A DNA stretch of 64,000 nt from an uncultured Bulleidia sp. (lineage in GTDB: Bacteria > Bacillota_I > Bacilli_A > Erysipelotrichales > Erysipelotrichaceae): positions 62,001-126,000 of the forward strand of contig CAMUDN010000001.1 in the NCBI GenBank assembly GCA_947087645.1, read 5' to 3'. Below, piece after piece: positions 49,234-57,783 of the stretch (the stretch's first letter is position 1; every line of letters starts with the position of its first letter). The notes under the pieces are model-generated. The model was not told where the DNA came from. It made no database searches and saw only the letters and a program-made list of their open reading frames with translations. A program made the position numbers and the translations under genes.

Positions 49234-49262
49234 AGTATACTAGCAATAAATATAGTATACAA
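49234..49262 (-). promoter_or_regulatory. Promoter and operator of the OhrR-like gene
   Basis: On the - strand TTGTAT (49262-49257), a 17-base spacer and TATACT (49239-49234). The palindromic repeat GTATAC overlaps each box (49255-49260 and 49235-49240). A dimeric repressor binding there would block transcription. Confidence 0.65.
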
Positions 49263-49350
49263 CTGTAAATAAATTACATATTTAAGTTTATATTGTGTTA
49301 TTATGTTAATATTATTTAAAATATAAATATCATATTTAAAAGGAGAGCAT

Positions 49351-50346
49351 ATGGAAAAATATTGTCCCACTTTAACTGTTCGCCAAACAGAAGAAGCTAT
49401 AAAATATATTCGTGATACTTTTCAACATGAATTTGGTAAAGTTTTAAAATTAGAACGTATCTCAGCCCCTTTATTTTTAGCTAAGGAATCTGGTTTAAAC
49501 GATGACTTAAATGGTATTGAACGACCTGTTTCATTTGCTACTAAAGTGATCCCTGAAACTCAACTTGAAGTAGTTCAATCACTTGCTAAATGGAAACGAT
49601 ATGCTTTGATGAAATATAATTTCCAAAAAGAACAAGGCTTATATACTAACATGAATGCTATTCGCCGTGATGAAATACCAGATGAAACACATTCATTCTA
49701 TGTTGATCAATGGGATTGGGAAAGAGCTATTGATAAAACATCACGAACAAAAGAGTATTTAGAAAAAACTGTACGTTCCATTTTTAAAGTTATCAAACAC
49801 ATGGAACATGAAGTTTGGTATAAATATCCACAAGCTGTTTGTCAATTAGCTAATGATATTCATTTTATTGATTCTCAGGATTTATTTGATCTTTATCCTC
49901 ATTTAACTGCTAAACAACGCGAAGATGAGATAACTAAAAAATATGGTTGTGTCTTTATTGAGCGAATTGGTGCTGTCTTAAAAGGTTGTCAAGAACCACA
50001 TGATAAACGTGCTCCAGACTATGATGATTGGCAATTGAATGGTGATTTGTTTTTTTGGCTACCCCAATTAAATACTGCTCTCGAAATCAGTTCAATGGGT
50101 ATCCGAGTTGATGAAGAGTCTATCGTTCAACAATGCCAAATAGCTAATTGTAAAGAAAGACTAAATAAACCATATCACCAAATGATAATTAATAAAGAAT
50201 TACCTTATTCTATTGGCGGTGGTATCGGTCAATCAAGATTATGCATGTTATTACTAAATAAAGCACATATTGGTGAAGTACAAGCTTCATATTGGCCACA
50301 AGAAATAGAAGAAGAGTGCCAACAAAAAAATATTCCTTTGTTATAA
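49351..50346 (+). CDS. asnA: Aspartate-ammonia ligase (asparagine synthetase A)
   Basis: Makes asparagine from aspartate, ATP and ammonia; structurally related to class II aminoacyl-tRNA synthetases. The 331 residues contain TVRQTEEAIKYIRDTFQHEFGKVLKLERISAPLF, DLNGIERPVSF, FYVDQWDWERAI (class II motif 2), and the C-terminal motif 3 PYSIGGGIGQSRLCMLLLNKAHIGEVQ. AAAAGGAGAG precedes the ATG. A terminator follows. Independent single gene. Confidence 0.93.
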   Translation: MEKYCPTLTVRQTEEAIKYIRDTFQHEFGKVLKLERISAPLFLAKESGLNDDLNGIERPVSFATKVIPETQLEVVQSLAKWKRYALMKYNFQKEQGLYTNMNAIRRDEIPDETHSFYVDQWDWERAIDKTSRTKEYLEKTVRSIFKVIKHMEHEVWYKYPQAVCQLANDIHFIDSQDLFDLYPHLTAKQREDEITKKYGCVFIERIGAVLKGCQEPHDKRAPDYDDWQLNGDLFFWLPQLNTALEISSMGIRVDEESIVQQCQIANCKERLNKPYHQMIINKELPYSIGGGIGQSRLCMLLLNKAHIGEVQASYWPQEIEEECQQKNIPLL

Positions 50347-50363
50347 TAAAACTTATGATACTT

Positions 50364-50394
50364 AAAAAAAGAAGATAATGAATCTTCTTTTTTT
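50364..50394 (+). terminator. Terminator of asnA
   Basis: AAAAAAAGAAGAT and ATCTTCTTTTTTT form a stem with a short loop soon after the asnA stop codon. Confidence 0.85.
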
Positions 50395-50658
50395 AATAAT
50401 AATTATTATCAAAATATACAAAAAAAATAACAAAAATTTAGTAGACTATTATTGTAAGCCCTTACATAATATAATTATCAAAGTGTTATCACTTCATTTT
50501 GATGCATATTCTATAAAAATATCCAAAAGATATGATCTCCTTTTAGTTTTTTCATTATTTGAATATGTAAGATTGATATTTTTTAATATTCTATATTATG
50601 ATCATCCCCCTGATTAGTTAATATACTATTATAACGATAGTCAATCTTTAGTGATTAT
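50395..50658. other. Intergenic region with a cre-like palindrome
   Basis: AT-rich DNA between the convergent asnA and surface-protein genes, with no credible gene. At 50453-50466, TGTAAGCCCTTACA is a palindrome in the TGTAAN-type cre pattern (one mismatch, G to C in the core), but it is downstream of both genes, so its meaning is unclear. Confidence 0.45.
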
Positions 50659-50690
50659 AAAAAGTGACTGATAAAATCAGCCACTTTTTA
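50659..50690. terminator. Terminator of the second surface-protein gene
   Basis: AAAAAGTG-CTGA and TCAG-CACTTTTT pair around a TAAAA-type loop, with one internal mismatch. It lies immediately downstream of the leftward surface gene. Confidence 0.75.
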
Positions 50691-50692
50691 TA

Positions 50693-52957
50693 TTAAATTT
50701 TTTTATTTTTCTTATTTTTATACATAAGCAAAACACTAATACAAATAGCAATACCTGCGATAGCTAATATAGAAATATATAAAGTCAAATTAGTTGGATC
50801 ATTTGTTTCAGCAGGTTGTACAACTTTATTTTTAGGAAATTTAACAGTCAATTTTGGATCATTTGTTGATGGAACTATTGATGGCGTATGTGGTTGCTTA
50901 TTTTCAGTAGGTTGTACAACTTTATTTTTATGACATTTAACAGTCAATTTTATATCATTTGTTGTTGGATCATCAGCATCTTCTCCACCATCCAATTGTT
51001 CACCTATCCATTGCATATCAAAATCTATCATACTACCACTTGTTATATTTTTTGCAGTAGCACTAAATAGACCAGCTACTTCACCATGAATTGTATATTT
51101 TTTACCATCTACAGCACTTGTATCAAAAGTAATTCCATTAACTTCTACTAGTAAATTATCTTTTACACCTTCAACAGCTTCTTTAATTTCTTTAAGGGTC
51201 TTTATCTGATTGCTCAATACCATGCGTACACTTAATTTCTTACCATCTATAGTAATATCAGAAATTTTAAATTTACCATTAGCATTTTTTAATGTCACTC
51301 TATTTTTAACACCATCAATAAATTTTAAACCCTCAGGTAATTCCATAGAAGCTAAGAATTCATTTTTAACACTCGTAACAGCAATATTGGTTGGTATATC
51401 ATCACCTTGATATTGTTCTTGAATCTCTCTTAATTTATTTTTAATTGGCGTAACATTTAATAGTCCAGTAACTTTAAAAATATCTTTTTCATTAAATTCA
51501 ATTACTTGGTCATGTTGAGTGTTATCGTTGACCAAAAGATCTCCTTGCAATTTATCTTTTACTACAATCTTATTTCTAACTTCTTCAAAATAACGTAAAG
51601 AAAGCGATATTGTTTGAGGATTAGATTCATTTTGACCAGCTAATTCTTGTTTACCATCCCATTTAACATTGACACTAATATTTGTTCCTTTCTTTAAATA
51701 ATTAGCTTTAAATGCCAAATTAGTTACAAATGAACCACTTACTTCATAATTAGTATTTGGTTTTGCTTGCTCATTAAATTTAACTTGTGCAAAAGATAAA
51801 CTTATTTCATCAGTTAAAGTTTTAATTTTAGATGTCAATTGTGACCATGTTTTAATTTCATTGCTTAAATTATCTACTTTTAATGTCACAACAGCAGTAT
51901 GATCATTATTTTCAAATGTTACTTTATCTACTTTTAATAAATTATTTAATGGCGTAATAATTGGTTGTTTTTCTTGCCAGCTTAACTCATTTGGTAAAGC
52001 TAATTTAGCAGTAAATGACAGTGATAAATCACTAACTTGTAACTGATCAACAACTTCTTTACTCAATGTTTGTCCAAATATCTGATCAACACTATCTTTT
52101 ATATCTTTCGTATTAATCTTTTCCATTAATTTAAAAGCATCCGTTTTTTTCTTTACAATTGTTTTATTACCCGTATCATCATTCAACATAAGATCTGTGT
52201 TAACTGTAAATGTTTTATTAATGATAATAGGTGCTGGGCGAACAAAAACATCACTATTAGCAAAATCTTTAGCTAATGGATGTTCTGCATTATCAGCTTT
52301 AAAAGTTACTAAGCCCATACCGAATAATCCAAATCGGCGACTTGGATAAAAGGAAAATTCACCTGTAGAAGTTATCTTTTCAGACATAAATGCAGAAGCT
52401 TTTTGATAACTATCAGCTTCCAAAGTATATGCTATTTCGATATCAACAGTTCTATTTTGAGCACCCGCTTTCATATCTTCCTGATACTTTTTATAAATCT
52501 CATCCCAATTCACATCAGGTAGCTTAAATTTCATCTTGACTTTATCGTCATCAATGGTATTTGTTATCGTTTGTTGAGGAATTAAGCCAGTATTACTTTT
52601 AATCGTTATATTACCTATTTTTACATTTTGAGGAAATGTAACATTGTAATAAATAGAAGCACTTGTATCTAAAGTATCTTTATCCCATGGAAAATGACCA
52701 TCCTGAGCTTCTTTTTTCATCTTATCTTCAAAATTTTTAAAGATATCAGCTAATGGTATCTTAGCTGTCCACTTTCCGTTATAAGTACCTTTGTTAGAAC
52801 CCTTAAGACCAGTAACTGTTCCTTCTACATTAGTATATTTAGATATTTCTAAATTTTGTTCGGCAAATATTTTTTGTATATTTGGCATAATTATTCCGAT
52901 CATTAAAAATAATGATATGAATATTGAAAAAATTTTCTTACATACTCTGTTTTTCAT
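50693..52957 (-). CDS. Large secreted surface protein with tandem adhesin-like domains
   Basis: A 754-residue exported protein. N-terminal signal/TM (about 9-30, IFSIFISLFLMIGIIMPNI), then three roughly similar regions of about 190-210 residues; the second (around 250-460) and third (around 475-690) align by eye in DAFKL/DIFKV, LMLNDDTGN/LLVNDNTQH and KTWSQL/KTLKEI. A duplicated motif near the C-terminus (LTVKxxKNKVVQPxE, twice) forms a spacer. The end is a TM helix (NLTLYISILAIAGIAICISVLL) and KNKKNKKI tail, without a clear LPxTG. Ligand unknown. AGAAGGAGATAAAA precedes the ATG. Confidence 0.8.
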   Translation of the reverse strand: MKNRVCKKIFSIFISLFLMIGIIMPNIQKIFAEQNLEISKYTNVEGTVTGLKGSNKGTYNGKWTAKIPLADIFKNFEDKMKKEAQDGHFPWDKDTLDTSASIYYNVTFPQNVKIGNITIKSNTGLIPQQTITNTIDDDKVKMKFKLPDVNWDEIYKKYQEDMKAGAQNRTVDIEIAYTLEADSYQKASAFMSEKITSTGEFSFYPSRRFGLFGMGLVTFKADNAEHPLAKDFANSDVFVRPAPIIINKTFTVNTDLMLNDDTGNKTIVKKKTDAFKLMEKINTKDIKDSVDQIFGQTLSKEVVDQLQVSDLSLSFTAKLALPNELSWQEKQPIITPLNNLLKVDKVTFENNDHTAVVTLKVDNLSNEIKTWSQLTSKIKTLTDEISLSFAQVKFNEQAKPNTNYEVSGSFVTNLAFKANYLKKGTNISVNVKWDGKQELAGQNESNPQTISLSLRYFEEVRNKIVVKDKLQGDLLVNDNTQHDQVIEFNEKDIFKVTGLLNVTPIKNKLREIQEQYQGDDIPTNIAVTSVKNEFLASMELPEGLKFIDGVKNRVTLKNANGKFKISDITIDGKKLSVRMVLSNQIKTLKEIKEAVEGVKDNLLVEVNGITFDTSAVDGKKYTIHGEVAGLFSATAKNITSGSMIDFDMQWIGEQLDGGEDADDPTTNDIKLTVKCHKNKVVQPTENKQPHTPSIVPSTNDPKLTVKFPKNKVVQPAETNDPTNLTLYISILAIAGIAICISVLLMYKNKKNKKI

Positions 52958-52997
52958 TTTTATCTCCTTCTATTCATTGATATGATAAACATTTTAA

Positions 52998-53837
52998 TTA
53001 ATTGCGATTAAATAAACCATATTTTTCAAATGCATAATATATACCATCATCTAAAATATCTTTAGTTATAAAATCAGCATGTTCTTTAGCAATATCTGCT
53101 CCATTACCCATAGCAATACCTACCGCACAATAATCTAACATGGATATATCATTAGCACTATCACCAATACCTATCGTATCTTCTTGTGCTAAAGATAGAT
53201 GAGTTATCACCTTTTTAATACCTTCTGCTTTCGTTTCATTACCATTGGTAATTTCTGTTATATAACGATCTGATCGTGGATCTTTAGCAGAAAGAGTAAG
53301 AATAAAAGGCTGATCCAAATTCTTCTTTAAAGGAATTAATTCCTTATCCTCATGAATAAAAATACATATTTTGTATACTTTATCTTCTTTAACATAATCT
53401 TTTATATGGAAAACATTATTACTAAGAGCAATCTTTTCCCTAATCTTCTTATCCGTTTCATAAGAACTGTAGTAATCAACAATATATTCTACGCCTCTTT
53501 GATTACCATATATACCTGCAGTTGCTTCTAATATATAAGGTATCTGTAGTTTTTCTAATTGATCCATCAATTTATCTAATTGATCTTCTTGTAATGGATG
53601 ATCATAAATTTTTTTACCTTCAACATATACACAAGATCCAGAACCAAAAATATAACCATCTACTGGGTAATAAAAATACTTAGTAGAAGCTGCTAAACTT
53701 CTTCCTGTACATAAAAAAACTTTATGACCAACTTCTTTAGCCATTTTAATCGCCTTAATAGCAGATGGTGGTGTACCACCTATTTTAGGTGAAAATAATG
53801 TTCCATCAATATCTAAAAATATTATTTTTTTATTCAT
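52998..53837 (-). CDS. Cof-type HAD phosphatase
   Basis: A 279-residue HAD-superfamily protein, subfamily IIB. Motif I is FLDIDGTLFSP (D8, D10), motif II LCTGRSLAAS, motif III the Lys in NETKAEGIKKVI, motif IV IGIGDSANDISMLD, with a C2 cap domain in between. The substrate is probably a small phosphorylated sugar or nucleotide. TATAAT six bases before the ATG and no Shine-Dalgarno sequence suggest a leaderless mRNA. Confidence 0.88.
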   Translation of the reverse strand: MNKKIIFLDIDGTLFSPKIGGTPPSAIKAIKMAKEVGHKVFLCTGRSLAASTKYFYYPVDGYIFGSGSCVYVEGKKIYDHPLQEDQLDKLMDQLEKLQIPYILEATAGIYGNQRGVEYIVDYYSSYETDKKIREKIALSNNVFHIKDYVKEDKVYKICIFIHEDKELIPLKKNLDQPFILTLSAKDPRSDRYITEITNGNETKAEGIKKVITHLSLAQEDTIGIGDSANDISMLDYCAVGIAMGNGADIAKEHADFITKDILDDGIYYAFEKYGLFNRN

Positions 53838-53843
53838 ACTACT

Positions 53844-53849
53844 ATTATA
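53844..53849 (-). promoter_or_regulatory. -10 box of the Cof-type gene, candidate leaderless
   Basis: TATAAT, six bases (AGTAGT), then ATG on the - strand. The -35 is weak (AAGACA at 17 bases). Confidence 0.45.
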
Positions 53850-53903
53850 AAAGAAAATAATTTTCTTGTCTTAACTTTATGATAAATTATCTATAATAAA
53901 CAA

Positions 53904-53936
53904 AAATCTGTTAATTCCTAACGAACTAACAGATTT
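53904..53936 (-). terminator. Terminator of thiT
   Basis: AAATCTGTTA and TAACAGATTT pair around a 13-base loop, followed by TTTG on the - strand. Confidence 0.75.
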
Positions 53937-53944
53937 ATTTTAAT

Positions 53945-54478
53945 TTAATTTTTCGCTATTTGTTTTACTCTATTCCAGAGCACCGGTACAACTAATAAAC
54001 AAACGATCATCGTAGCTAAGTTATACCAAGCATTATAGTTTAAAGAGAAAACCCATGCAGCAACAGAACCAGCTGCTTCACCTTTTGGTGGCCAGTAGTA
54101 TACACCTGATAATACATGTACAACATATTTCAAAAGCATTGGAATAATAATACTAATCTGAAATCGTTTAGGTAACAAACTAGCACAAGCGATAATTCCT
54201 AATGGTAAAACATAATCTAATAGAATTTGGATTGGATGAACAAAATACATTGGAACAGATAATATATACGTAATTAACCATGATAAAAAAGCAACTAATA
54301 TACCACCTTTAGCACCTAAATGATAGCTTGCCATAAAAAGTGCTAATAATTCCAATTCAATACTTCCCCCTTGTGGCATTTGTAGAAAAGGAATCATATT
54401 TCCGACAAACTTTAAAATAACATACAATGCTGTATACATTGCAGCATACGTTAAAAATCTAACCTTATCTTTCTGCAT
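53945..54478 (-). CDS. thiT: Thiamine-specific ECF transporter S component
   Basis: A 177-residue membrane protein of six TM helices: LTYAAMYTALYVILKFVGNMIPFLQMPQGGSIELELLALFMASYHLG, with the pattern of ThiT (thiamine ECF S component), and the C-terminal VSGVYYWPPKGEAAGSVAAWVFSLNYN-like loop. It imports thiamine with EcfAA'T. A TPP riboswitch directly upstream confirms the vitamin assignment. AGGAGGTG precedes the ATG. Confidence 0.93.
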   Translation of the reverse strand: MQKDKVRFLTYAAMYTALYVILKFVGNMIPFLQMPQGGSIELELLALFMASYHLGAKGGILVAFLSWLITYILSVPMYFVHPIQILLDYVLPLGIIACASLLPKRFQISIIIPMLLKYVVHVLSGVYYWPPKGEAAGSVAAWVFSLNYNAWYNLATMIVCLLVVPVLWNRVKQIAKN

Positions 54479-54486
54479 AAAAAAAC

Positions 54487-54576
54487 ACCTCCTAAAAGGC
54501 GTAGGTTTACTCCCTACGCTAGCATTACCTAGATCAGGTCAAAGGGTACATCTCAGCCAACGGCGCCCCTGTAACG
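54487..54576 (-). promoter_or_regulatory. TPP riboswitch (THI element) controlling thiT
   Basis: On the - strand the conserved THI-box core is clear: GGGGCGCC, GGCTGAGATG, ACCCTTTGACCTGATCTAG and GCTAGCGTAGGGA. An additional hairpin (GCGTAGG with CCTACGC) lies directly before the AGGAGG of thiT and could help expose or hide it. An extended -10 (TGTTATAAT, 54583-54591 region) starts the transcript at about 54576. Thiamine pyrophosphate binding should lower thiT expression. Confidence 0.95.
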
Positions 54577-54638
54577 TGGTTAATTATAACAATAATTAAA
54601 ATGAAAATAAATTAATTTTTAAATATTTTAAATAAAAG

Positions 54639-54780
54639 AAAAAGGTTTCGAATAAATTCGAAACCTGTACAAATCTGTATCGAGGAGGACCAAACTTGTA
54701 CGAACCTCCCTTTCTGCCCTTAAGGAAGTACGCTAAAATTACTAATTTAAATTACTAATTTAATAAAGTTAGTTCTAGCT
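54639..54780 (-). ncRNA. Candidate small RNA of about 140 bases
   Basis: A free-standing transcription unit on the - strand, with a strong promoter at one end and a strong terminator (GGTTTCGAA with TTCGAAACC, then TTTTTC) at the other. The middle has GTACAA with TTGTAC around a loop carrying CCTCCTC, and an alternative pairing GGGAGG with CCTCC. The C-rich loop resembles the Shine-Dalgarno-binding loops of Firmicute regulatory RNAs. No ORF is evident. I cannot match it to 6S, SRP, tmRNA or RNase P RNA. Confidence 0.65.
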
Positions 54781-54786
54781 AACTAG

Positions 54787-54815
54787 ACTATATCAAAACA
54801 TTATATATATGTCAA
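54787..54815 (-). promoter_or_regulatory. Promoter of the candidate small RNA
   Basis: TTGACA (54815-54810), a 17-base spacer and TATAGT (54792-54787) on the - strand; one base from consensus overall. Transcription would start near 54780. Confidence 0.8.
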
Positions 54816-54873
54816 ATATTTTATTTTTATTTTTCCTATTTTTTTATCCAATCTATATTGTTTTACATAATAC

Positions 54874-54902
54874 TTGTCTATTTTTACTTTTAGCCATAAA
54901 CT
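54874..54902 (+). promoter_or_regulatory. Promoter of ktrB, candidate leaderless
   Basis: TTGTCT (54874-54879), a 17-base spacer and TAAACT (54897-54902), then seven bases and the ATG at 54910. No Shine-Dalgarno sequence separates them. Confidence 0.55.
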
Positions 54903-54909
54903 ATGTGGT

Positions 54910-56235
54910 ATGAAAGAATTAAAATTAACCTCTTTTCAAGTAATTCTTTGTGGCTTTTTAGCCATGATTCTTATAGGTGCTTTGTTATTGATGTTACCTA
55001 TATCTTCAAAAGCAGGCATATGGACACCATTTATAGATTCTTTATTTACTTCTACAAGTGCTTCTTGTGTAACTGGCTTAGTTGTACAAGATACAGGAAC
55101 ATATTGGTCTTTTTTTGGTCAATTTATTATTTTATTATTAATTCAATCTGGTGGTTTAGGTATTATTACTGCTTTATCTGCTTTTGCTATTAGTGCTCAT
55201 CGTCACATTAGTTTGAGTCAAAGAAAATTATTAGTTGATTCTGTATCTGCTCCTCATTTAGGAGGAGTTGTTGGCTTTGCTAAAATGATTTTTAAAATTA
55301 CATTTGGTATTGAAATTATTTTCGCCTTTATCCTTTCTTTCCAGTTCATTCCTGAATACGGTCTAATAAAAGGTTCTTGGTTTGCTGTTTTTCATTCCGT
55401 TTCTGCTTTCTGTAATGCCGGCTTTGATACTTTGGGAACAGCTCATAATCTTTATCCATCACTAACATCTTATATATCTAACCCTCTTATTTCCATTAGT
55501 ATTGCATTATTAATTATTCTTGGTGGCTTAAGCTTTACAACCTATGATGATCTACGCATTAATCACTTTCATTTCAAATATTATCGCTTACAAACAAAGA
55601 TAATTTTAGTAACAACTTTTTTTCTATTATTTATTCCATGCCTTTATTTTTTCTTTGTTGAATTTCGTAATTTACCTTTAAATCAGCGATGCCTAGCTTC
55701 TTTCTTTCAAGCAGTAACTCCTCGCACAGCTGGTTTTAATACTTTTAATTTATCTTCTTTATCTGAAAATAGTCTTTTAATAATGAGTATTTTAATGTTA
55801 ATTGGCGGTGCACCTGGATCAACTGCTGGTGGTATGAAAGTTACAACTTTTGCCATTATGTTAATTAGTTCGTTCTCTATTTTTAGACAAAAAGAAAGAA
55901 GTGAAGCATTTGGACGAACAATTCCAGATAAAATTGCTAAAAATGCTGCAACTATATTTATGTTGTATGTAAGTACATGTATCATTTCGGCATTAATTAT
56001 TGCTCAATTAGAACATGTTGCCTTATTATCAGCTATATTTGAAACAGCTAGTGCAATTGGTACAGTTGGTTTAACTACTGGTATAACACCTCATCTTGGC
56101 ATCATATCTCGTTTTATCTTAATCTTTTTAATGTTTATGGGACGTATTGGTGGGGTTACTTTAATGATTTCAGTTTTCCCAAATGTAAATAAAAATAAAG
56201 GAAAACTAGCAGAAGAACGCGTTGTCGTTGGATAG
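54910..56235 (+). CDS. ktrB: Potassium uptake transporter KtrB
   Basis: A 441-residue membrane channel subunit of the TrkH/KtrB family, built from four M1-P-M2 repeats. The selectivity filter residues are seen as STSASCVTGLVV, SVSAFCNAGFDT, VTPRTAGFNT and TASAIGTVGLTTG. Together with KtrA it forms a K+ importer. I start at the ATG giving MKELKLTSFQ; the frame opens 12 codons earlier (ATG at 54874) but that ATG would lie inside the promoter. ktrA follows after nine bases. Confidence 0.92.
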   Translation: MKELKLTSFQVILCGFLAMILIGALLLMLPISSKAGIWTPFIDSLFTSTSASCVTGLVVQDTGTYWSFFGQFIILLLIQSGGLGIITALSAFAISAHRHISLSQRKLLVDSVSAPHLGGVVGFAKMIFKITFGIEIIFAFILSFQFIPEYGLIKGSWFAVFHSVSAFCNAGFDTLGTAHNLYPSLTSYISNPLISISIALLIILGGLSFTTYDDLRINHFHFKYYRLQTKIILVTTFFLLFIPCLYFFFVEFRNLPLNQRCLASFFQAVTPRTAGFNTFNLSSLSENSLLIMSILMLIGGAPGSTAGGMKVTTFAIMLISSFSIFRQKERSEAFGRTIPDKIAKNAATIFMLYVSTCIISALIIAQLEHVALLSAIFETASAIGTVGLTTGITPHLGIISRFILIFLMFMGRIGGVTLMISVFPNVNKNKGKLAEERVVVG

Positions 56236-56243
56236 GAGAAAAA

Positions 56244-56909
56244 ATGAAACAAGCTTTAATTATTGGCATGGGAAGATTTGGTCGGAATATTGCTCGCAAA
56301 CTAAATAATTTAGGTGTACAGATATTAGCCGTCGATAAAAATGAAGCTAATATTAACGATGTACTTCCTTATGTAACTAATGCTATTATTGGTGATGCAA
56401 CTGAAAAAGAATTCTTAAAAACACTTGGAGTTACTAGTTTTGATGTTTGTTTTGTTACCATCGGTGATGATTTTTTAGCTTCATTAGAAGCATCATCATT
56501 CTTAAAAGAACTTGGTGCACGTAAAGTCGTTTCACGAGCTGCTAAAAATACGCAAGAAAAATTCCTCTTACGTAATGGTGCCGATCATGTCGTTTACCCA
56601 GAAAGGCTAATTGGTAATTTGACAGCTGTACGTTATTTTAATGATGTTATTATTGATTACATACCTGTTGGTGGTGGAATTTCTATATATGAATTAACAA
56701 CTCCTAAAAATTGGGTTGGTAAGACTGTTGGTAATATAAATGTTCGACGTCAATATCATATTAATATCATTGCCTATCGCTCACATGGTCAAGTTAGTTC
56801 AATTATCAGTCCTGATTATCAATTTAATGAAGAAGATTCTATTCTTGTTTTAGGAGAAGAAGAAATTGTTCAAAAGTTTTTAAATAAAACAGAAAATTTT
56901 AAAAACTAG
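56244..56909 (+). CDS. ktrA: Potassium uptake regulatory subunit KtrA
   Basis: A 221-residue RCK protein that gates KtrB. The N-terminal Rossmann domain has GMGRFGRNIA (residues 8-17) and acidic D30 (VDKNE) for NAD/ATP/ADP binding; the C-terminal RCK_C domain begins around 135 (ISIYELTTPKNWVGKTVGNI). In related Firmicutes, c-di-AMP binds RCK_C of KtrA and closes the transporter, which links it in principle to darA in this window. TAGGAGAAAA precedes the ATG. Confidence 0.92.
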   Translation: MKQALIIGMGRFGRNIARKLNNLGVQILAVDKNEANINDVLPYVTNAIIGDATEKEFLKTLGVTSFDVCFVTIGDDFLASLEASSFLKELGARKVVSRAAKNTQEKFLLRNGADHVVYPERLIGNLTAVRYFNDVIIDYIPVGGGISIYELTTPKNWVGKTVGNINVRRQYHINIIAYRSHGQVSSIISPDYQFNEEDSILVLGEEEIVQKFLNKTENFKN

Positions 56910-56923
56910 AATATAAAACATAT

Positions 56924-56950
56924 AAAAAAGAAGGTTGAACCTTCTTTTTT
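56924..56950. terminator. Terminator of ktrBA, possibly bidirectional
   Basis: AAAAAAGAAGG and CCTTCTTTTTT form an 11-bp stem with a five-base loop just after ktrA. Confidence 0.85.
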
Positions 56951-57076
56951 ATATTATTATCTTGGGGGATAGAGTACTGACTTTATATTCATCAGTGCAA
57001 ACTCCTTGTTTGCAAATATAATATAAACAACTATTACAGCAAAATAATAGAAAATCTATGTGATATTATGTGAAAA

Positions 57077-57721
57077 CTAAGCCTTACCATCAGCTGGTTT
57101 ATACACTGAAACTATCCATTTTTGATCAATTTTTGGATAAGATGCATTATAAATAGACAAACGATCTTTATCCATTTTAAATTCTTCTTCTATTAAATTA
57201 AGTGGTGTCAAAAAAGCCATTCCACTATCACCTGTACGTATATTAATCTTCATTACACCATTCTCTACTTTTTGATATTCAATTGATGTAATATCACTTG
57301 GTTTACCTTTTTTATTATCAATAAATTCTATAAAGTGATCATATTTTGCTAATTCTACTAAACGATCATCTAAACCATCTTCAAAAATTTGAATTTTCTC
57401 AATCAGTTGCTGGATTGTTTGCACATGTCTTAACTTATATCCAGCATGATCTAAATCTTTCCCCGTCTGCATAACTTCTTTTGGTAAAATTTCAGCTACG
57501 GATAGAACAACCACAAATTTTCGTTCCTTATCAACATATGTAAAAGGAACTTGTAATAAAAAATCATGTTGGCAATACTCACAATGTTGATAAAATAAAT
57601 CGGCACTCATTAATCTTTCTTTCTCATGCTGATCAATGCTTGCATTTATGCTTAAAACTACATCAACATCTAATTCTTTTGAGCAATAAGGGCATTTATA
57701 AGATAGCGTTCTTTTTTGCAT
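57077..57721 (-). CDS. CpXC-domain protein of unknown function
   Basis: A 214-residue soluble protein. The CpXC domain has YKCPYCSKEL near the N-terminus and a second CEYCQHDF around residue 43, forming a zinc ribbon; the remainder is a mixed domain with KERKFVVVLSVAEILP. Function is unknown. The start is the ATG with GAGGAAAATAT upstream; a TTG six codons earlier is less likely. The 126 bases between the ktrA terminator and this gene's stop carry two small hairpins (ACTGA/TCAGT and GCAAAC/GTTTGC) with no recognised role. Confidence 0.78.
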   Translation of the reverse strand: MQKRTLSYKCPYCSKELDVDVVLSINASIDQHEKERLMSADLFYQHCEYCQHDFLLQVPFTYVDKERKFVVVLSVAEILPKEVMQTGKDLDHAGYKLRHVQTIQQLIEKIQIFEDGLDDRLVELAKYDHFIEFIDNKKGKPSDITSIEYQKVENGVMKINIRTGDSGMAFLTPLNLIEEEFKMDKDRLSIYNASYPKIDQKWIVSVYKPADGKA

Positions 57722-57783
57722 ATATTTTCCTCTAGCCAACTACAATATAGTTAATAACATTTATATTTAAAACAAAACAATTT

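Noticed and set aside
50378..50617. A 79-codon + strand frame after asnA
   Set aside because: It starts inside the asnA terminator, has no ribosome-binding site and is a run of low-complexity Ile, Lys and Leu.
54639..54780. The small RNA as 6S, SRP or tmRNA
   Set aside because: No GGAA tetraloop region as in SRP, no long bulged hairpin as in 6S, and too short for tmRNA.
57056..57074. A TGTGAT/TGTGAA repeat like that upstream of the CHAP gene
   Set aside because: Its period is ten bases, not eleven, and it lies at the 3' end of the CpXC gene, not in a promoter.
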